Below are positions 52,035 through 60,845 of a stretch of 64,000 nucleotides of DNA, piece by piece. The position numbers and the translations under genes were made by a program. The notes under the pieces are model-generated. The model searched no databases. It worked only from the letters and a program-made list of their open reading frames with translations, and was not told where the DNA came from. The DNA comes from Bacteroidales bacterium (GTDB taxonomy: Bacteria > Bacteroidota > Bacteroidia > Bacteroidales > F082): contig JAGBQJ010000002.1 of NCBI GenBank assembly GCA_017632935.1, forward strand, positions 1-64,000. The letters run 5' to 3'. The stretch's first letter is position 1. Each line of letters starts with the position of its first letter.

Positions 52035-52700
52035 GTGAATACCTCTTTAGAAGACAACTACCGCCACAAAGGCCTTCGCCAACAACTCGTCGACCAGCTT
52101 CGCACGAAAGGCATCACCGACGAGGCTGTGCTTGCAGCCCTCAACGAAGTGCCGCGCCACATTTTCCTGGATTCCTCTTTCGTCGAGCTCGCCTACCAAG
52201 ACCAAGCGTTTCCCATCGGCTCGGGGCAGACCATCTCGCAACCCCACACCGTGGCTTTCCAGACGCAGTTGCTTCAAGTGGAGAAAGGCATGAAAGTGCT
52301 CGAAATCGGCACAGGGTCAGGCTATCAGGCCTGTGTGTTGGCGGCAATGGGTGCCAAAGTGTTCAGCATAGAGCGGCAACGCAACCTCTTCTTTAAGACC
52401 AAGGAGATACTGGAGCAACTACCCTTCCGCATGAAGGTTTTCTTGGGCGACGGCTTTGAAGGCCTGCCCATGTACGCCCCTTTCGACCGCATCATCATCA
52501 CGGCGGGCGCGCCACGCCTCCCTGAAACGCTCATCCAACAACTGAAAACTGGCGGCATCATGGTCATTCCCATGGACAATGCTGAAAGCGAGGGACAAAC
52601 TATGCTGAAAATCACCAAATTAGGAGATGACACTTTGAAAAAAGAGGCTTTCGGCGACTTCAAGTTTGTGCCGATGCTTAAAGAGATTGGGAATGACTAA
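52035..52700 (+). CDS. pcm: Protein-L-isoaspartate O-methyltransferase
   Basis: 221 residues. Repairs isoaspartyl sites with SAM. Motifs: VPRHIFLDSSFVELAYQDQA (about 37-56), GSGQTISQPHTVAFQTQLL, VLEIGTGSGYQACVLA (SAM site) and IIITAGAPRLPETLIQQLK. The start is GTG at 52035; no ATG lies near. A degenerate -7 sequence TAATTTCG is at 52023. Ends in a perfect-palindrome terminator. Confidence 0.94.
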   Translation: MNTSLEDNYRHKGLRQQLVDQLRTKGITDEAVLAALNEVPRHIFLDSSFVELAYQDQAFPIGSGQTISQPHTVAFQTQLLQVEKGMKVLEIGTGSGYQACVLAAMGAKVFSIERQRNLFFKTKEILEQLPFRMKVFLGDGFEGLPMYAPFDRIIITAGAPRLPETLIQQLKTGGIMVIPMDNAESEGQTMLKITKLGDDTLKKEAFGDFKFVPMLKEIGND

Positions 52701-52702
52701 AC

Positions 52703-52732
52703 AAAAAAAGGGAGGCGATCGCCTCCCTTTTT
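52703..52732. terminator. Bidirectional terminator, perfect palindrome
   Basis: GGGAGGCGATCGCCTCCC (52710-52727) flanked by A7 and T5. It ends pcm and the HerA-like gene. Confidence 0.9.
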
Positions 52733-52735
52733 CAA

Positions 52736-54256
52736 TCATTTCTTGAACATCCCGCCCAAAAGCCCTCTGAAAATCGACTTTCCGAGTTGACGCCCGAAGG
52801 TCGTGGCCGTCGTGTTGATGGTCTTCTCGATGGCCTTGCCTGCCGTCGACTTTTTCTTTTTGGTGGTCGTGCTTCTGGAGCTGGTGCTTCTGGAGCGTTC
52901 CCTCTCCTTGGCTTCCTTGGCCAGACGTTTCTCCTCTTCCTCGGCTTCGCGTTGCAGGCGTTTCTCTTCCTGTTTCTGCTGCTCGAGAATGAGTTCGTAG
53001 GCACTCTCGCGGTCGAAGCTCTTGTCGTAGATGCCATAGAGGCGCGAGTTACGGATCAAGGCGGTGCGCTGTCCTTCGGTGATGGCACCGATTTGGCTCA
53101 ACGGGAAGAGGATCTTGGCACGCTCGACAATGCAAGGCGCGCCCTTCTCATCCAAGAAGGAGACCAAAGCCTCGCCCGTGCCGAGTTCCAAAATGGCTGC
53201 CTCAGTGTTGAAGTTGGGGTTGGCGCGGAAGGTCTGCGCTGCCGCCTTGACGGTCTTCTGGTCTTTGGGCGTATAGGCTCTCAGTCCATGGAGGACGCGG
53301 TTACCCAGCTGTCCGGCAATGACTTCCGGGATGTCGCTCGGGCTTTGGGTGACGAAATAGACACCCACGCCCTTGGAACGCACCAGACGGATGACCTGTT
53401 CGATCTTGTCAATCAAGGCTTTGGAGGTGTCCTTGAACAGCATGTGAGCCTCGTCGAAGAAGAACACCAGCTTGGGCAACTCGAGGTCACCGACTTCGGG
53501 AAGCTGTTCGTAGAGCTCGCTCAGCAGCCACAGCAGGAAGGTGGAATAGAGCTTGGGGTTGAGCATCAGCTTGTCGGCTGCCAGCACGTTCATCACGCCG
53601 CGACCGCCTTCGGTCTGGAGGAAGTCCAAGACATTGAACGAAGGCTCACCAAAGAAAATCTCGCCGCCTTCGGCCTCCAAGGCCAACAGGGCACGTTGGA
53701 TGGCGCCCACGCTCACCGACGACACCGTTCCGTAGGTCGTGGTGAACTCCTTGGCGTTCTTGGCCACATAGTCGAGCATCATCCGCAAGTCCTTCATGTC
53801 GATGAGCAACAGGCCTTGGTCGTCGGCAATCTTAAAGACGATGTTGAGGATGCCGGTCTGGGTCTCATTGAGGTCGAGCAGACGGGCCAGGAGCTGGGGA
53901 CCCATCTCCGAGATGGTGGCTCTCAAGGGATGACCCTGCTCACCGTACACGTCGAAGAAACGTGTCGGGCAGCCGTGGAACTGCGGGTCTTCGATGCCGA
54001 ATTCGGGACAGCGCTTCTCGATGAAGCTGCTCATTTGTCCCGGCTGGCTGATGCCCGAGAGGTCGCCTTTCATATCGGCCATGAAGCAAGGTACGCCTGC
54101 CTCGCAGAAAGTCTCGGCAAGCACCTGCAGGGTAACGGTCTTACCTGTACCCGTGGCACCGGCAATCATACCGTGACGGTTGGCCATCTTGCCCACCATG
54201 TAGATTGGACCGTTGTCGCAATGCGCGATGTAGAGTTGGTTGTCTTCTGTATACAT
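52736..54256 (-). CDS. HerA-like (DUF853) ATPase
   Basis: 506 residues. Walker [19 protein letters not shown] (about 30-47), [34 protein letters not shown] (Walker B) and [19 protein letters not shown] Glu/Arg/Lys-rich coil and a Ser/Thr/Lys stretch ([20 protein letters not shown]) precede a short basic end. HerA relatives translocate DNA in repair; the role of DUF853 proteins is unknown. The frame runs to 54343 through repeats; the family start is 54256. Confidence 0.9.
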   Translation of the reverse strand: MYTEDNQLYIAHCDNGPIYMVGKMANRHGMIAGATGTGKTVTLQVLAETFCEAGVPCFMADMKGDLSGISQPGQMSSFIEKRCPEFGIEDPQFHGCPTRFFDVYGEQGHPLRATISEMGPQLLARLLDLNETQTGILNIVFKIADDQGLLLIDMKDLRMMLDYVAKNAKEFTTTYGTVSSVSVGAIQRALLALEAEGGEIFFGEPSFNVLDFLQTEGGRGVMNVLAADKLMLNPKLYSTFLLWLLSELYEQLPEVGDLELPKLVFFFDEAHMLFKDTSKALIDKIEQVIRLVRSKGVGVYFVTQSPSDIPEVIAGQLGNRVLHGLRAYTPKDQKTVKAAAQTFRANPNFNTEAAILELGTGEALVSFLDEKGAPCIVERAKILFPLSQIGAITEGQRTALIRNSRLYGIYDKSFDRESAYELILEQQKQEEKRLQREAEEEEKRLAKEAKERERSRSTSSRSTTTKKKKSTAGKAIEKTINTTATTFGRQLGKSIFRGLLGGMFKK

Positions 54257-54332
54257 ATTGTTTAATTGTTGATTGTTTAATCGTTGAATTGTTGGTTTTT
54301 GACGCGAGACTGCGGGACGCGAGACGCGGGAC
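54257..54332. repeat. AT-rich heptads plus GGGACGCGAGACTGC units
   Basis: TTGTTTAATTGTTGATTGTT-type heptads (54257-54298) followed by three GACGCGAGACTGCGG-type units (54300-54332), filling the whole gap between trmB and the HerA-like gene. Confidence 0.75.
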
Positions 54333-55076
54333 TCATTCTTCATTCATCATTCCGCATTGACTTCGTCGAATCTTCGATTTCATCATTCCGCATTCCGCAT
54401 TTATTTTAAATCGGATATACTTTATCGTCAAGCCCTGGTCAAGCCACATCTGTTCGTAAAAAGTGCGGATGGTCTTCACTTCGAGGTTGTCATTGTTGGC
54501 GTAGAGGTCATCGGTGGCGTAGAGCAGCGGCAGGCCTTGTTTCTCCACCACATCGTGAAGCGTGAACTCATACATGATGGGACTGTCGGTCTTGAGGTTG
54601 AGGACGCCATCGGGACGGACGATCTTACGATAGCGGTCAAGGAACTCAGGCGAGGTGAGACGATGACGCGCATTGCGTTCGCCTTCACCAGGATGCGGGT
54701 CGGGGAAGGTGACCCAAATCTCTGCCACTTCGTCCTTGGCAAAGAAATGCTCGATTTGGTCGATGCGGGCACGCAGAAACGCCACGTTCTTCAAGCCTTC
54801 TTCATTCGACTGCTTCAGTCCACGCCAGATGCGGGCGCCTTTGATGTCGACACCTATATAATTAATGTCGCGATGCGCGCGAGCCAAGCCAACCGTGTAC
54901 TCACCCTTGCCACAACCCAACTCAAGCACGATGGGATTGTCGTTGTGGAAAAAGTCGGCATGCCACTTCCCTTGCAGGGGAAAGCCCTCGCTCATAATAC
55001 GTTCATAGCTGTATTCAAACAAGTTGGGGAAGGTCTTGTTCTCGGCAAATCGCTCTAGTTTGTTCTTTTTTGACAT
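54333..55076 (-). CDS. trmB: tRNA (guanine-N7-)-methyltransferase
   Basis: A 247-residue enzyme that makes m7G46 in tRNA. Motifs: [20 protein letters not shown] (SAM site, about 50-69), [24 protein letters not shown] and [10 protein letters not shown]. The last 25 or so residues ([18 protein letters not shown]) are encoded by ATGCGGA/ATGATGA heptad repeats rather than family sequence, so the gene has gained a repeat-derived tail. Confidence 0.94.
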   Translation of the reverse strand: MSKKNKLERFAENKTFPNLFEYSYERIMSEGFPLQGKWHADFFHNDNPIVLELGCGKGEYTVGLARAHRDINYIGVDIKGARIWRGLKQSNEEGLKNVAFLRARIDQIEHFFAKDEVAEIWVTFPDPHPGEGERNARHRLTSPEFLDRYRKIVRPDGVLNLKTDSPIMYEFTLHDVVEKQGLPLLYATDDLYANNDNLEVKTIRTFYEQMWLDQGLTIKYIRFKINAECGMMKSKIRRSQCGMMNEE

Positions 55077-55142
55077 GTTCCTTTTTTCTGAAGCATGGGA
55101 TTATATAATCCACTTTTCAAAGTGCAAAGATATGAAAAATAA

Positions 55143-56033
55143 TCACTTTGAACCTCGGTAGCCGACTCCGTATGTCGACGTGTAATAGTCGATGCGCTTG
55201 GAATCGTTGAACTCTGGCTCATAAATATTCTCGTCAGGATTGATTCCGACGAGGGTGCAAACAGCTCTGTGGGCACGAATCGTAAGGTCCGTCTCACGAT
55301 CCTTGGGCTTGAGGGCCTCATCTGGAAAGATGGGCTCACCGACATGAAGCGTAAACAATGCAATCTGGTGGAAGATGTGCTCTCTGATCCAGCCAGGTTT
55401 GCGGTAAGAGTATCCCAAAGGGATGACGGGCTTGTCATTGCTGACAGCGAGGAGTGCCGTGCCGCGTTTGAACGGGCGAATCGGAGCATAGTACTCCCAC
55501 ATGCTGCCTTCAGCGTAGATGTGAAGCCAGCCGCGCTCTGAGAGGAATTCTCCAAGGGCTTTAAAGAAAGCCTTCTTGCCAGCGATACTGTTTTCCGGGA
55601 TGGGGATTCCACCTACTAGACGCATGGCCGCACCTTTCTCACCGTTGATGTTTTTGTCCCAAACAAGAACGTTCGACTTGTAGGGACGAATTGCTTTCAT
55701 GATCCCGAGATAATCCCACATGTGAACGTGATTGCAAACCGACACCACACCGTTTTTCAGAACCGTCCTATACATCTTCAGATTTTTGCGTCCCTCAATC
55801 TTCAACCCCATACGAATGGTCACAATCGGGAACACAACCACATTCAGAAAGATGCGGATCAGGAACTTTTTAAACCTGAAAAAGCTGGACTTTTCTATAT
55901 AAGGATATGATTCATCGAAAACAAGACCGCGATCCTTATGTATTTCAAGATAATGCTGGTTGGTCTTTTCGGGATACGGGAAGCGGTCTGTCCTGGGATC
56001 AAACATAGATGTAAGAGTTTGTTTACGTTTCAT
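55143..56033 (-). CDS. 1-acyl-glycerol-3-phosphate acyltransferase family protein
   Basis: 296 residues with a membrane helix (about 55-72) and PlsC motifs: NHVHMWDYLG (HX4D) and YAEGSMWEYYAPIRPFKRGT (E-G motif). It would acylate lysophosphatidate or a related lipid. Its ATG overlaps the TGA of the SPOR gene (ATGA), as last gene of a four-gene operon. The longer frame to 56135 overlaps that gene. Confidence 0.87.
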   Translation of the reverse strand: MKRKQTLTSMFDPRTDRFPYPEKTNQHYLEIHKDRGLVFDESYPYIEKSSFFRFKKFLIRIFLNVVVFPIVTIRMGLKIEGRKNLKMYRTVLKNGVVSVCNHVHMWDYLGIMKAIRPYKSNVLVWDKNINGEKGAAMRLVGGIPIPENSIAGKKAFFKALGEFLSERGWLHIYAEGSMWEYYAPIRPFKRGTALLAVSNDKPVIPLGYSYRKPGWIREHIFHQIALFTLHVGEPIFPDEALKPKDRETDLTIRAHRAVCTLVGINPDENIYEPEFNDSKRIDYYTSTYGVGYRGSK

Positions 56034-57043
56034 TGAGATAGTATCCACGCCTTGTATTCGGTATTGGCCCTGATTTCGCGCAAGGCCGCAGCCGCCTCTT
56101 CGTCGGTCTTGTAGCAGCCGAACGACACGTACCACATATTGTAGCGCATCTCATACAAGGCACCCGAATAGCCCTTCTCTTTCAAGGTGTTGGTCAAACG
56201 CTGAGCATTATCCTCTAAGCCGAAGCAACCGGCTATGATACGGATGTTGGCATCAGATGGGGTTGCTACAGGCTGCTTGACCGTATCGTTAACCACTGTA
56301 GTATCCTGTGCCACAGACTCTTTCCATTCCCAAGTTTTCTGATAAGTGGGCAAGGTATAGGTCTTAGGCTCCGTCACGATGCGTCGCTCTTCCTTCTGCC
56401 AAGGTAACTCTATGACCTTGAAATAATACAAGCCATAAACCACGCCCGCCACAAGCAAGAGGCCCAACAAAACCCACAGCCAGCCCAAGCCGCGTCTTGG
56501 CTCGTCGTCTTCGTCATCGTTATCTCTCTCATGCACAGCCTTTTCGTCTACACTCATGGGCGTGTTTTTGTCTTTCTGCTGCTGCTCAATTTCAGTTTTG
56601 ATTTCGTCCTTTGTCTTCGAACGCAGCACCGGCTCGGGCGTGAAGTCGCACAAGCCGAAGGCGTCGGCGTTGTAGTTGACCGACTTGTCCTGCTCAAACA
56701 CGATGTCGTTGGCCCAGTCGTACGACAAAGTGCCAATCTGGCTCAGCACCACCTTCTTTCCTTGCTTGAGGCTGTTGAAACAGTCGGAAACGAACATCGA
56801 AAGCAGCTTCTGCGCCTCTTCCTTAGGGATGTCGTTCTTTTCCGACATATAGTTGACAACCAACTCGTTATCCTCGCGCAAGTTGGCATCAAAGACGATT
56901 TCGCTTGAAGGCATGGCGAAATAGTTTGCCACGGGATTCACCTGGGCCGAGACGGGTTTCTTCACGAAGGCACCCAAACCTGGCACCACCACGGTGTCGC
57001 GGACATACAAAAGATCTGATATGGCTTCAGCAATCGAAATCAT
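56030..57043 (-). CDS. HU-like/SPOR-domain membrane protein
   Basis: 337 residues. The N-terminal part (ISDLLYVRDTVVVPGLGAFV, VVLSQIGTLSYD) is the paired HU-CCDC81 domain of Bacteroidetes SPOR proteins. A membrane helix (about 190-208, LGWLWVLLGLLLVAGVVYGL) leads to a periplasmic C-terminal SPOR domain (IRIIAGCFGLEDNAQRLTNT, WYVSFGCYKTDEEA), which binds denuded peptidoglycan at division sites. Placed 1 nt after kdsB. Confidence 0.9.
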   Translation of the reverse strand: MISIAEAISDLLYVRDTVVVPGLGAFVKKPVSAQVNPVANYFAMPSSEIVFDANLREDNELVVNYMSEKNDIPKEEAQKLLSMFVSDCFNSLKQGKKVVLSQIGTLSYDWANDIVFEQDKSVNYNADAFGLCDFTPEPVLRSKTKDEIKTEIEQQQKDKNTPMSVDEKAVHERDNDDEDDEPRRGLGWLWVLLGLLLVAGVVYGLYYFKVIELPWQKEERRIVTEPKTYTLPTYQKTWEWKESVAQDTTVVNDTVKQPVATPSDANIRIIAGCFGLEDNAQRLTNTLKEKGYSGALYEMRYNMWYVSFGCYKTDEEAAAALREIRANTEYKAWILSQ

Positions 57044-57044
57044 C

Positions 57045-57797
57045 TCATTCTACCCATTGATTCTGAGCGAATTGCAAGGCTTTTTCCAGGTCCGCCTGCG
57101 TGTCGATGGACAGGCTATCGTAAGTCGTGATGCCCATACGGATGCGCAAGCCGTTTTCCAGCCAGCGCAATTGTTCCAACGACTCGGCCATCTCAAGCGT
57201 AGTCGACTGCATTTCAGCGACTTGGCATAATGTCTCTGCTTTATAGGCATAGAGGCCGATATGCTTGTAGAACTCTCCCTTTTGCAGCCACTGGTCATGA
57301 GGCAAACTACGCATGAAAGGTATGGGATTACGGCTGAAATACAGTGCGTTACCTTGTTTATCCATCACCACTTTCACCACATTGGGGCTGAACAGCTCAT
57401 CCTCGTCGTCAATACGCTTGGCCAAAGATGCCAACTGCGTATCGTCGCGGCTAATCAGGTCGATGACTTGGTTGATTTGCTCAGGATTGATGAAAGGCTC
57501 GTCGCCTTGTATGTTGACCACGGCATCGTACTGACCTTCAACCATATACAAAGCCTCGCGACAACGGTCGGTGCCACTGCGGTGGTTGGGGTCGGTGAGC
57601 ACGTATTGTCCTCCGAAGTTCAAAACCTCGTCGGCGATGCGCATGTCATCGGTAGCCACCACGACCGCGTCCAGTTTCGATTTCCAAGCCTGTTCCCACA
57701 CGCGTTGGATCATCGTCTTCCCTTTGATCATAGATAAAGGCTTGCTAGGAAAGCGCGTCGAGGCGTAACGAGAGGGTATTATTCCTAAAACTTTCAT
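57045..57797 (-). CDS. kdsB: 3-deoxy-manno-octulosonate cytidylyltransferase
   Basis: A 250-residue enzyme that makes CMP-Kdo for the lipid A core. Motifs: IIPSRYASTRFPSKPLSMIK (residues 6-25), VVVATDDMRIADEVLNFGG, RCREALYMVEGQYDAVVNIQ GDEPF and HIGLYAYK. Two nt after the kinase gene, within the operon. Confidence 0.96.
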   Translation of the reverse strand: MKVLGIIPSRYASTRFPSKPLSMIKGKTMIQRVWEQAWKSKLDAVVVATDDMRIADEVLNFGGQYVLTDPNHRSGTDRCREALYMVEGQYDAVVNIQGDEPFINPEQINQVIDLISRDDTQLASLAKRIDDEDELFSPNVVKVVMDKQGNALYFSRNPIPFMRSLPHDQWLQKGEFYKHIGLYAYKAETLCQVAEMQSTTLEMAESLEQLRWLENGLRIRMGITTYDSLSIDTQADLEKALQFAQNQWVE

Positions 57798-57799
57798 AA

Positions 57800-58411
57800 T
57801 CAGAACAATCCGTTAAGTGAGGCTTCGATGCGGTCGACGACGGTACTGAGGTCCTCAGGATTTTCGAGATCGAGGTTGTCGGTGTCGATGATGAGCAGCT
57901 TACCTTCGTGGTAGTTGTTAATCCATTCCTCGTAACGCTCGTTGAGGTTGGTCAGGTAGCTGATGCTGATGCTCTGCTCAAACTCGCGGTTGCGCTTGGC
58001 GATGTGCCTGATTAAGGTCGGCACCGAGGCGCGGAGGTAAATGAGCAGGTCGGGCGGCTGGAGGAACTTGGTCATCAGCTCGAACAGCGACTTATAGTTC
58101 TCAAAATCACGGGTTTCCATCAGACCCATGGAATAGAGGTTGGCCGCAAAGATATGGGCATCCTCGTAGATGGTGCGGTCCTGGATGACGTCCTCGCCGC
58201 TTTTACGGATGTCCATCACCTGGCGGAAACGGCTGTTGAGGAAAAAGATCTGGATGTTGAACGACCAGCGTTGCATGTCCTCATAGAAACTGTCGAGATA
58301 GGGGTTGTGCTCCACCTCTTCATAGTGAGGCTTCCAGTTGAAATGCTTGGCCAGGAGACCCGTTAAGGTAGTCTTGCCCGAGCCTATGTTGCCAGCTACT
58401 GCGATATGCAT
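57800..58411 (-). CDS. Deoxynucleoside kinase (dAK/dGK type)
   Basis: 203 residues. P-loop IAVAGNIGSGKTTLTGLLAK (residues 3-22), the EEVEHNPYLDSFYEDMQRW segment, and the DRTIYEDAHIFA motif typical of deoxyadenosine/deoxyguanosine kinases, then YLRASVPTLIRHIAKRNREF. It salvages deoxynucleosides. First gene of the operon with kdsB, the SPOR gene and the acyltransferase gene. Confidence 0.92.
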   Translation of the reverse strand: MHIAVAGNIGSGKTTLTGLLAKHFNWKPHYEEVEHNPYLDSFYEDMQRWSFNIQIFFLNSRFRQVMDIRKSGEDVIQDRTIYEDAHIFAANLYSMGLMETRDFENYKSLFELMTKFLQPPDLLIYLRASVPTLIRHIAKRNREFEQSISISYLTNLNERYEEWINNYHEGKLLIIDTDNLDLENPEDLSTVVDRIEASLNGLF

Positions 58412-58513
58412 AATACTCTTGTTTTAGGGTGATAAGAAGTGGCTAAATTAAGGAAAAGTCGGCAAAAGGAGCCCAATTTTTTGCAGAAAAATAACAAACT
58501 ATTGATTTTCAGC

Positions 58514-59593
58514 TTATTTCGGCGCTTTTATCAGAAGATAGACGCCCAGCGCGCAGAAAATGAAATTGGGAATCCATGCGGCAAGGAAGGGCGACAAGCT
58601 GCCCGAGATGGCGAACGACTTGGAGATCTGCATGAAGAGGATATAGGCAAAGGCGATGGTGATGCCGATGCCGAGGTGCATGCCTATGCCTCCCCTAATC
58701 TTTCGGCTCGACAAGGCCGCTCCGATGAGGGTCAAAATCAGCACGGCGGCGGGGGCCGACATGCGGGTGTGCATCTCCACCTGATAGGCCTTCACGCCTT
58801 CCGAACCTTTCTCCTTCATGCCTCGGATATGGTCGCGCAACTCGAAGAAGTCCATCTCCTCGAAGTCTTCCTTCAACTTGTAGAGGTCGGTCGGATACAG
58901 GTTGATGATGGTGTCGAGGTTGCGACCTTTCAGCAGGTTTTCTTCACGTCCGTCGAGATTGCGAATGGCATACGGGTCGATTTTCCAGCTGTTGAGCGCC
59001 ACCGTGTCATGATAAAGCATATCAGCCATCACCTTGTATTTCAACTCGTTACCATCGTATCTCTCCCAAGAGAACTTATAGCCGTTTTGCTTGGCGATGT
59101 TGAAACTCTCCACATACACGAACTCGTCCTTGCCAATCTGCACGTGCACATTGCGTCCCGCGCTCTGGCTCAGCTTCTCCATATACTCGTCCTTGAACTG
59201 CCGACGGATTTCGTTCGTCTTGGGAATCAAGAAGTTGCCGAAATACAATGACATGACGGCTATAAGAATCGCCGCCCACATATAGGGGACGAGGAAGCGC
59301 CAAAAACTGATGCCGCTACTCAAAATGGCCACGATTTCGGTGCGGGCGGCCATCTTTGAGGTAAAAAACACCACAGCGATGAAGGCGAACAAATGAATGA
59401 ACAAGTTGATATAATAAGGTATCGACATGACGTAGTAGTCGACCACCACCCGTTGCCATGGCGCATGGTGCTTCAGGAAGCTGTCGATGTTTTCGGACAC
59501 GTCGAAAATGATGACGACCAACAGCAGCATCGAGATGGCAAAGAAGAAAGTGCCAAGATACTTCTTGAAGATATATGCGTCTATTTTTCTCAT
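58514..59593 (-). CDS. LptF/LptG-family permease
   Basis: 359 residues with about six membrane helices, three at each end (about 13-33, 53-75, 100-120; 270-290, 300-320, 330-352), and a central periplasmic jellyroll. IDAYIFKKYLGTFFFAISML and GGIGMHLGIGITIAFAYILF match YjgP/YjgQ. With LptB it pulls LPS out of the inner membrane toward LptC/A. Which of F or G it is cannot be decided. Downstream of tgt with a repeat between. Confidence 0.9.
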   Translation of the reverse strand: MRKIDAYIFKKYLGTFFFAISMLLLVVIIFDVSENIDSFLKHHAPWQRVVVDYYVMSIPYYINLFIHLFAFIAVVFFTSKMAARTEIVAILSSGISFWRFLVPYMWAAILIAVMSLYFGNFLIPKTNEIRRQFKDEYMEKLSQSAGRNVHVQIGKDEFVYVESFNIAKQNGYKFSWERYDGNELKYKVMADMLYHDTVALNSWKIDPYAIRNLDGREENLLKGRNLDTIINLYPTDLYKLKEDFEEMDFFELRDHIRGMKEKGSEGVKAYQVEMHTRMSAPAAVLILTLIGAALSSRKIRGGIGMHLGIGITIAFAYILFMQISKSFAISGSLSPFLAAWIPNFIFCALGVYLLIKAPK

Positions 59594-59603
59594 CTACTTT
59601 TTT

Positions 59604-59637
59604 GACTGCGGGACGCGAGACTGCGGGACGCGAGACT
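59604..59637. repeat. GGGACGCGAGACTGC repeat between tgt and the LptF/G gene
   Basis: Two full units GACTGCGGGACGCGA in tandem, reaching into the tgt stop codon. Same family as in nqrF and at 54300. Confidence 0.8.
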
Positions 59638-60767
59638 CACAATCTCCTTGTAACTTTTTGAAGCATCACGTCGCGCCACTCGGCGAAGTCGCCGGCGATG
59701 ATGTGTTTTCGGGCCTCGCGCACCAGCAATAGGTAGAAGCCGATGTTGTGGAGGCTGGCAATCATGGGACCGAGAATCTCGCCCGCGACGAAGAGATGAC
59801 GCAGGTAAGCCCTCGTATATTGTGCATCGACGAAAGTTTCACCGTTGGGGTCGACGGGCGAGAAGTCCGTTTTCCACTTCTCGTTCTTGATATTGATGAT
59901 GCCTTCCGAGGTGAAAATCATGCCGTTACGTCCGTTACGTGTCGGCATGACGCAGTCGAACATGTCGACACCGCGTGAGATGCCTTCGAGGATGTTGGCC
60001 GGCGTACCCACGCCCATGAGGTAACGCGGTTTGTCCTTGGGCAGGATGGTGTTCACCAGCTCAATCATCTCATACATCTTTTCGGTAGGCTCACCTACAG
60101 CCAAGCCTCCGATGGCATTGCCGACAGCGTTTTTCGAGGCGATGTATGCCGCCGACTCTTCGCGCAGGTCGCGATATACGCAGCCCTGCACGATGGGGAA
60201 CAGTGCCTGCTCGTAGCCGTATTTCGGCTCCGTGGCATTGAAACGCTCAATACAACGGTCGAGCCAGCGGTGCGTGCGTTCCATGGAGGGTTTGGCGTAC
60301 TTGTAATCGGCGGTGCCTGGCGTACACTCGTCGAAAGCCATGATGATGTCGGCGCCGATGCTGCGCTGGATGTCCATCACACGTTCAGGCGTGAAGAGGT
60401 GCCGCGAGCCGTCGATGTGCGACTGGAAAGTCACGCCTTCCTCTTTCATCTTGCGGATGCCCGTGAGCGAAAACACCTGAAAGCCACCGCTATCGGTCAG
60501 TATCGGGCGTTCCCAGTCGTTGAACTTGTGGAGTCCGCCAGCGGCTTCGAGCACGTCCAATCCCGGGCGCAAGTACAAGTGATAGGTGTTGCCCAAGATG
60601 ATCTGCGCCTTCACCTCGTCGCGCACGTCGCGCAGGTGGCAGGCTTTCACAGTGCCCGCCGTACCCACCGGCATGAAAATCGGGGTCTCGATGGGGCCAT
60701 GGTCAGTGGTCAGCACGCCGGCGCGGGCGTTGCTTTTCGAGTCAGTGGAAGCAATAGTGAAATTCAT
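59637..60767 (-). CDS. tgt: Queuine/preQ1 tRNA-ribosyltransferase
   Basis: 376 residues. Exchanges guanine-34 for preQ1 in tRNA-Asn/Asp/His/Tyr. Motifs: ILGNTYHLYLRPG, ILTDSGGFQVFSL (general base Asp), GGLAVGEPTEKMYEMI, FDCVMPTRNGRNG (nucleophile region). The usual zinc-binding CXCX2C is absent: the segment VDPNGETFVDAQYTRAYLRH has no cysteine, although the following HLF...HN region remains. ATGs at 60770 and 60767 are adjacent; a TACTTTTG box (60783-60790, minus) precedes them. Confidence 0.94.
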   Translation of the reverse strand: MNFTIASTDSKSNARAGVLTTDHGPIETPIFMPVGTAGTVKACHLRDVRDEVKAQIILGNTYHLYLRPGLDVLEAAGGLHKFNDWERPILTDSGGFQVFSLTGIRKMKEEGVTFQSHIDGSRHLFTPERVMDIQRSIGADIIMAFDECTPGTADYKYAKPSMERTHRWLDRCIERFNATEPKYGYEQALFPIVQGCVYRDLREESAAYIASKNAVGNAIGGLAVGEPTEKMYEMIELVNTILPKDKPRYLMGVGTPANILEGISRGVDMFDCVMPTRNGRNGMIFTSEGIINIKNEKWKTDFSPVDPNGETFVDAQYTRAYLRHLFVAGEILGPMIASLHNIGFYLLLVREARKHIIAGDFAEWRDVMLQKVTRRL

Positions 60768-60782
60768 CATTGTAATTTTGTG

Positions 60783-60822
60783 CAAAAGTACGACTTTTTT
60801 TGCAACAATTTTCCTATCTTTG
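60783..60822. promoter_or_regulatory. Divergent promoters of tgt and the GT2 gene
   Basis: TACTTTTG on the minus strand (60783-60790) for tgt and TATCTTTG on the plus strand (60815-60822) for the glycosyltransferase, each 12-25 nt from its start codon. Confidence 0.65.
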
Positions 60823-60845
60823 CAATCATCAAAATCAAAGGCGTC

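Noticed and set aside
60270-60845. Upstream extension of the GT2 gene
   Set aside because: It is antisense to tgt and upstream of the TATCTTTG promoter at 60815; the membrane helix starts at the 60846 ATG.
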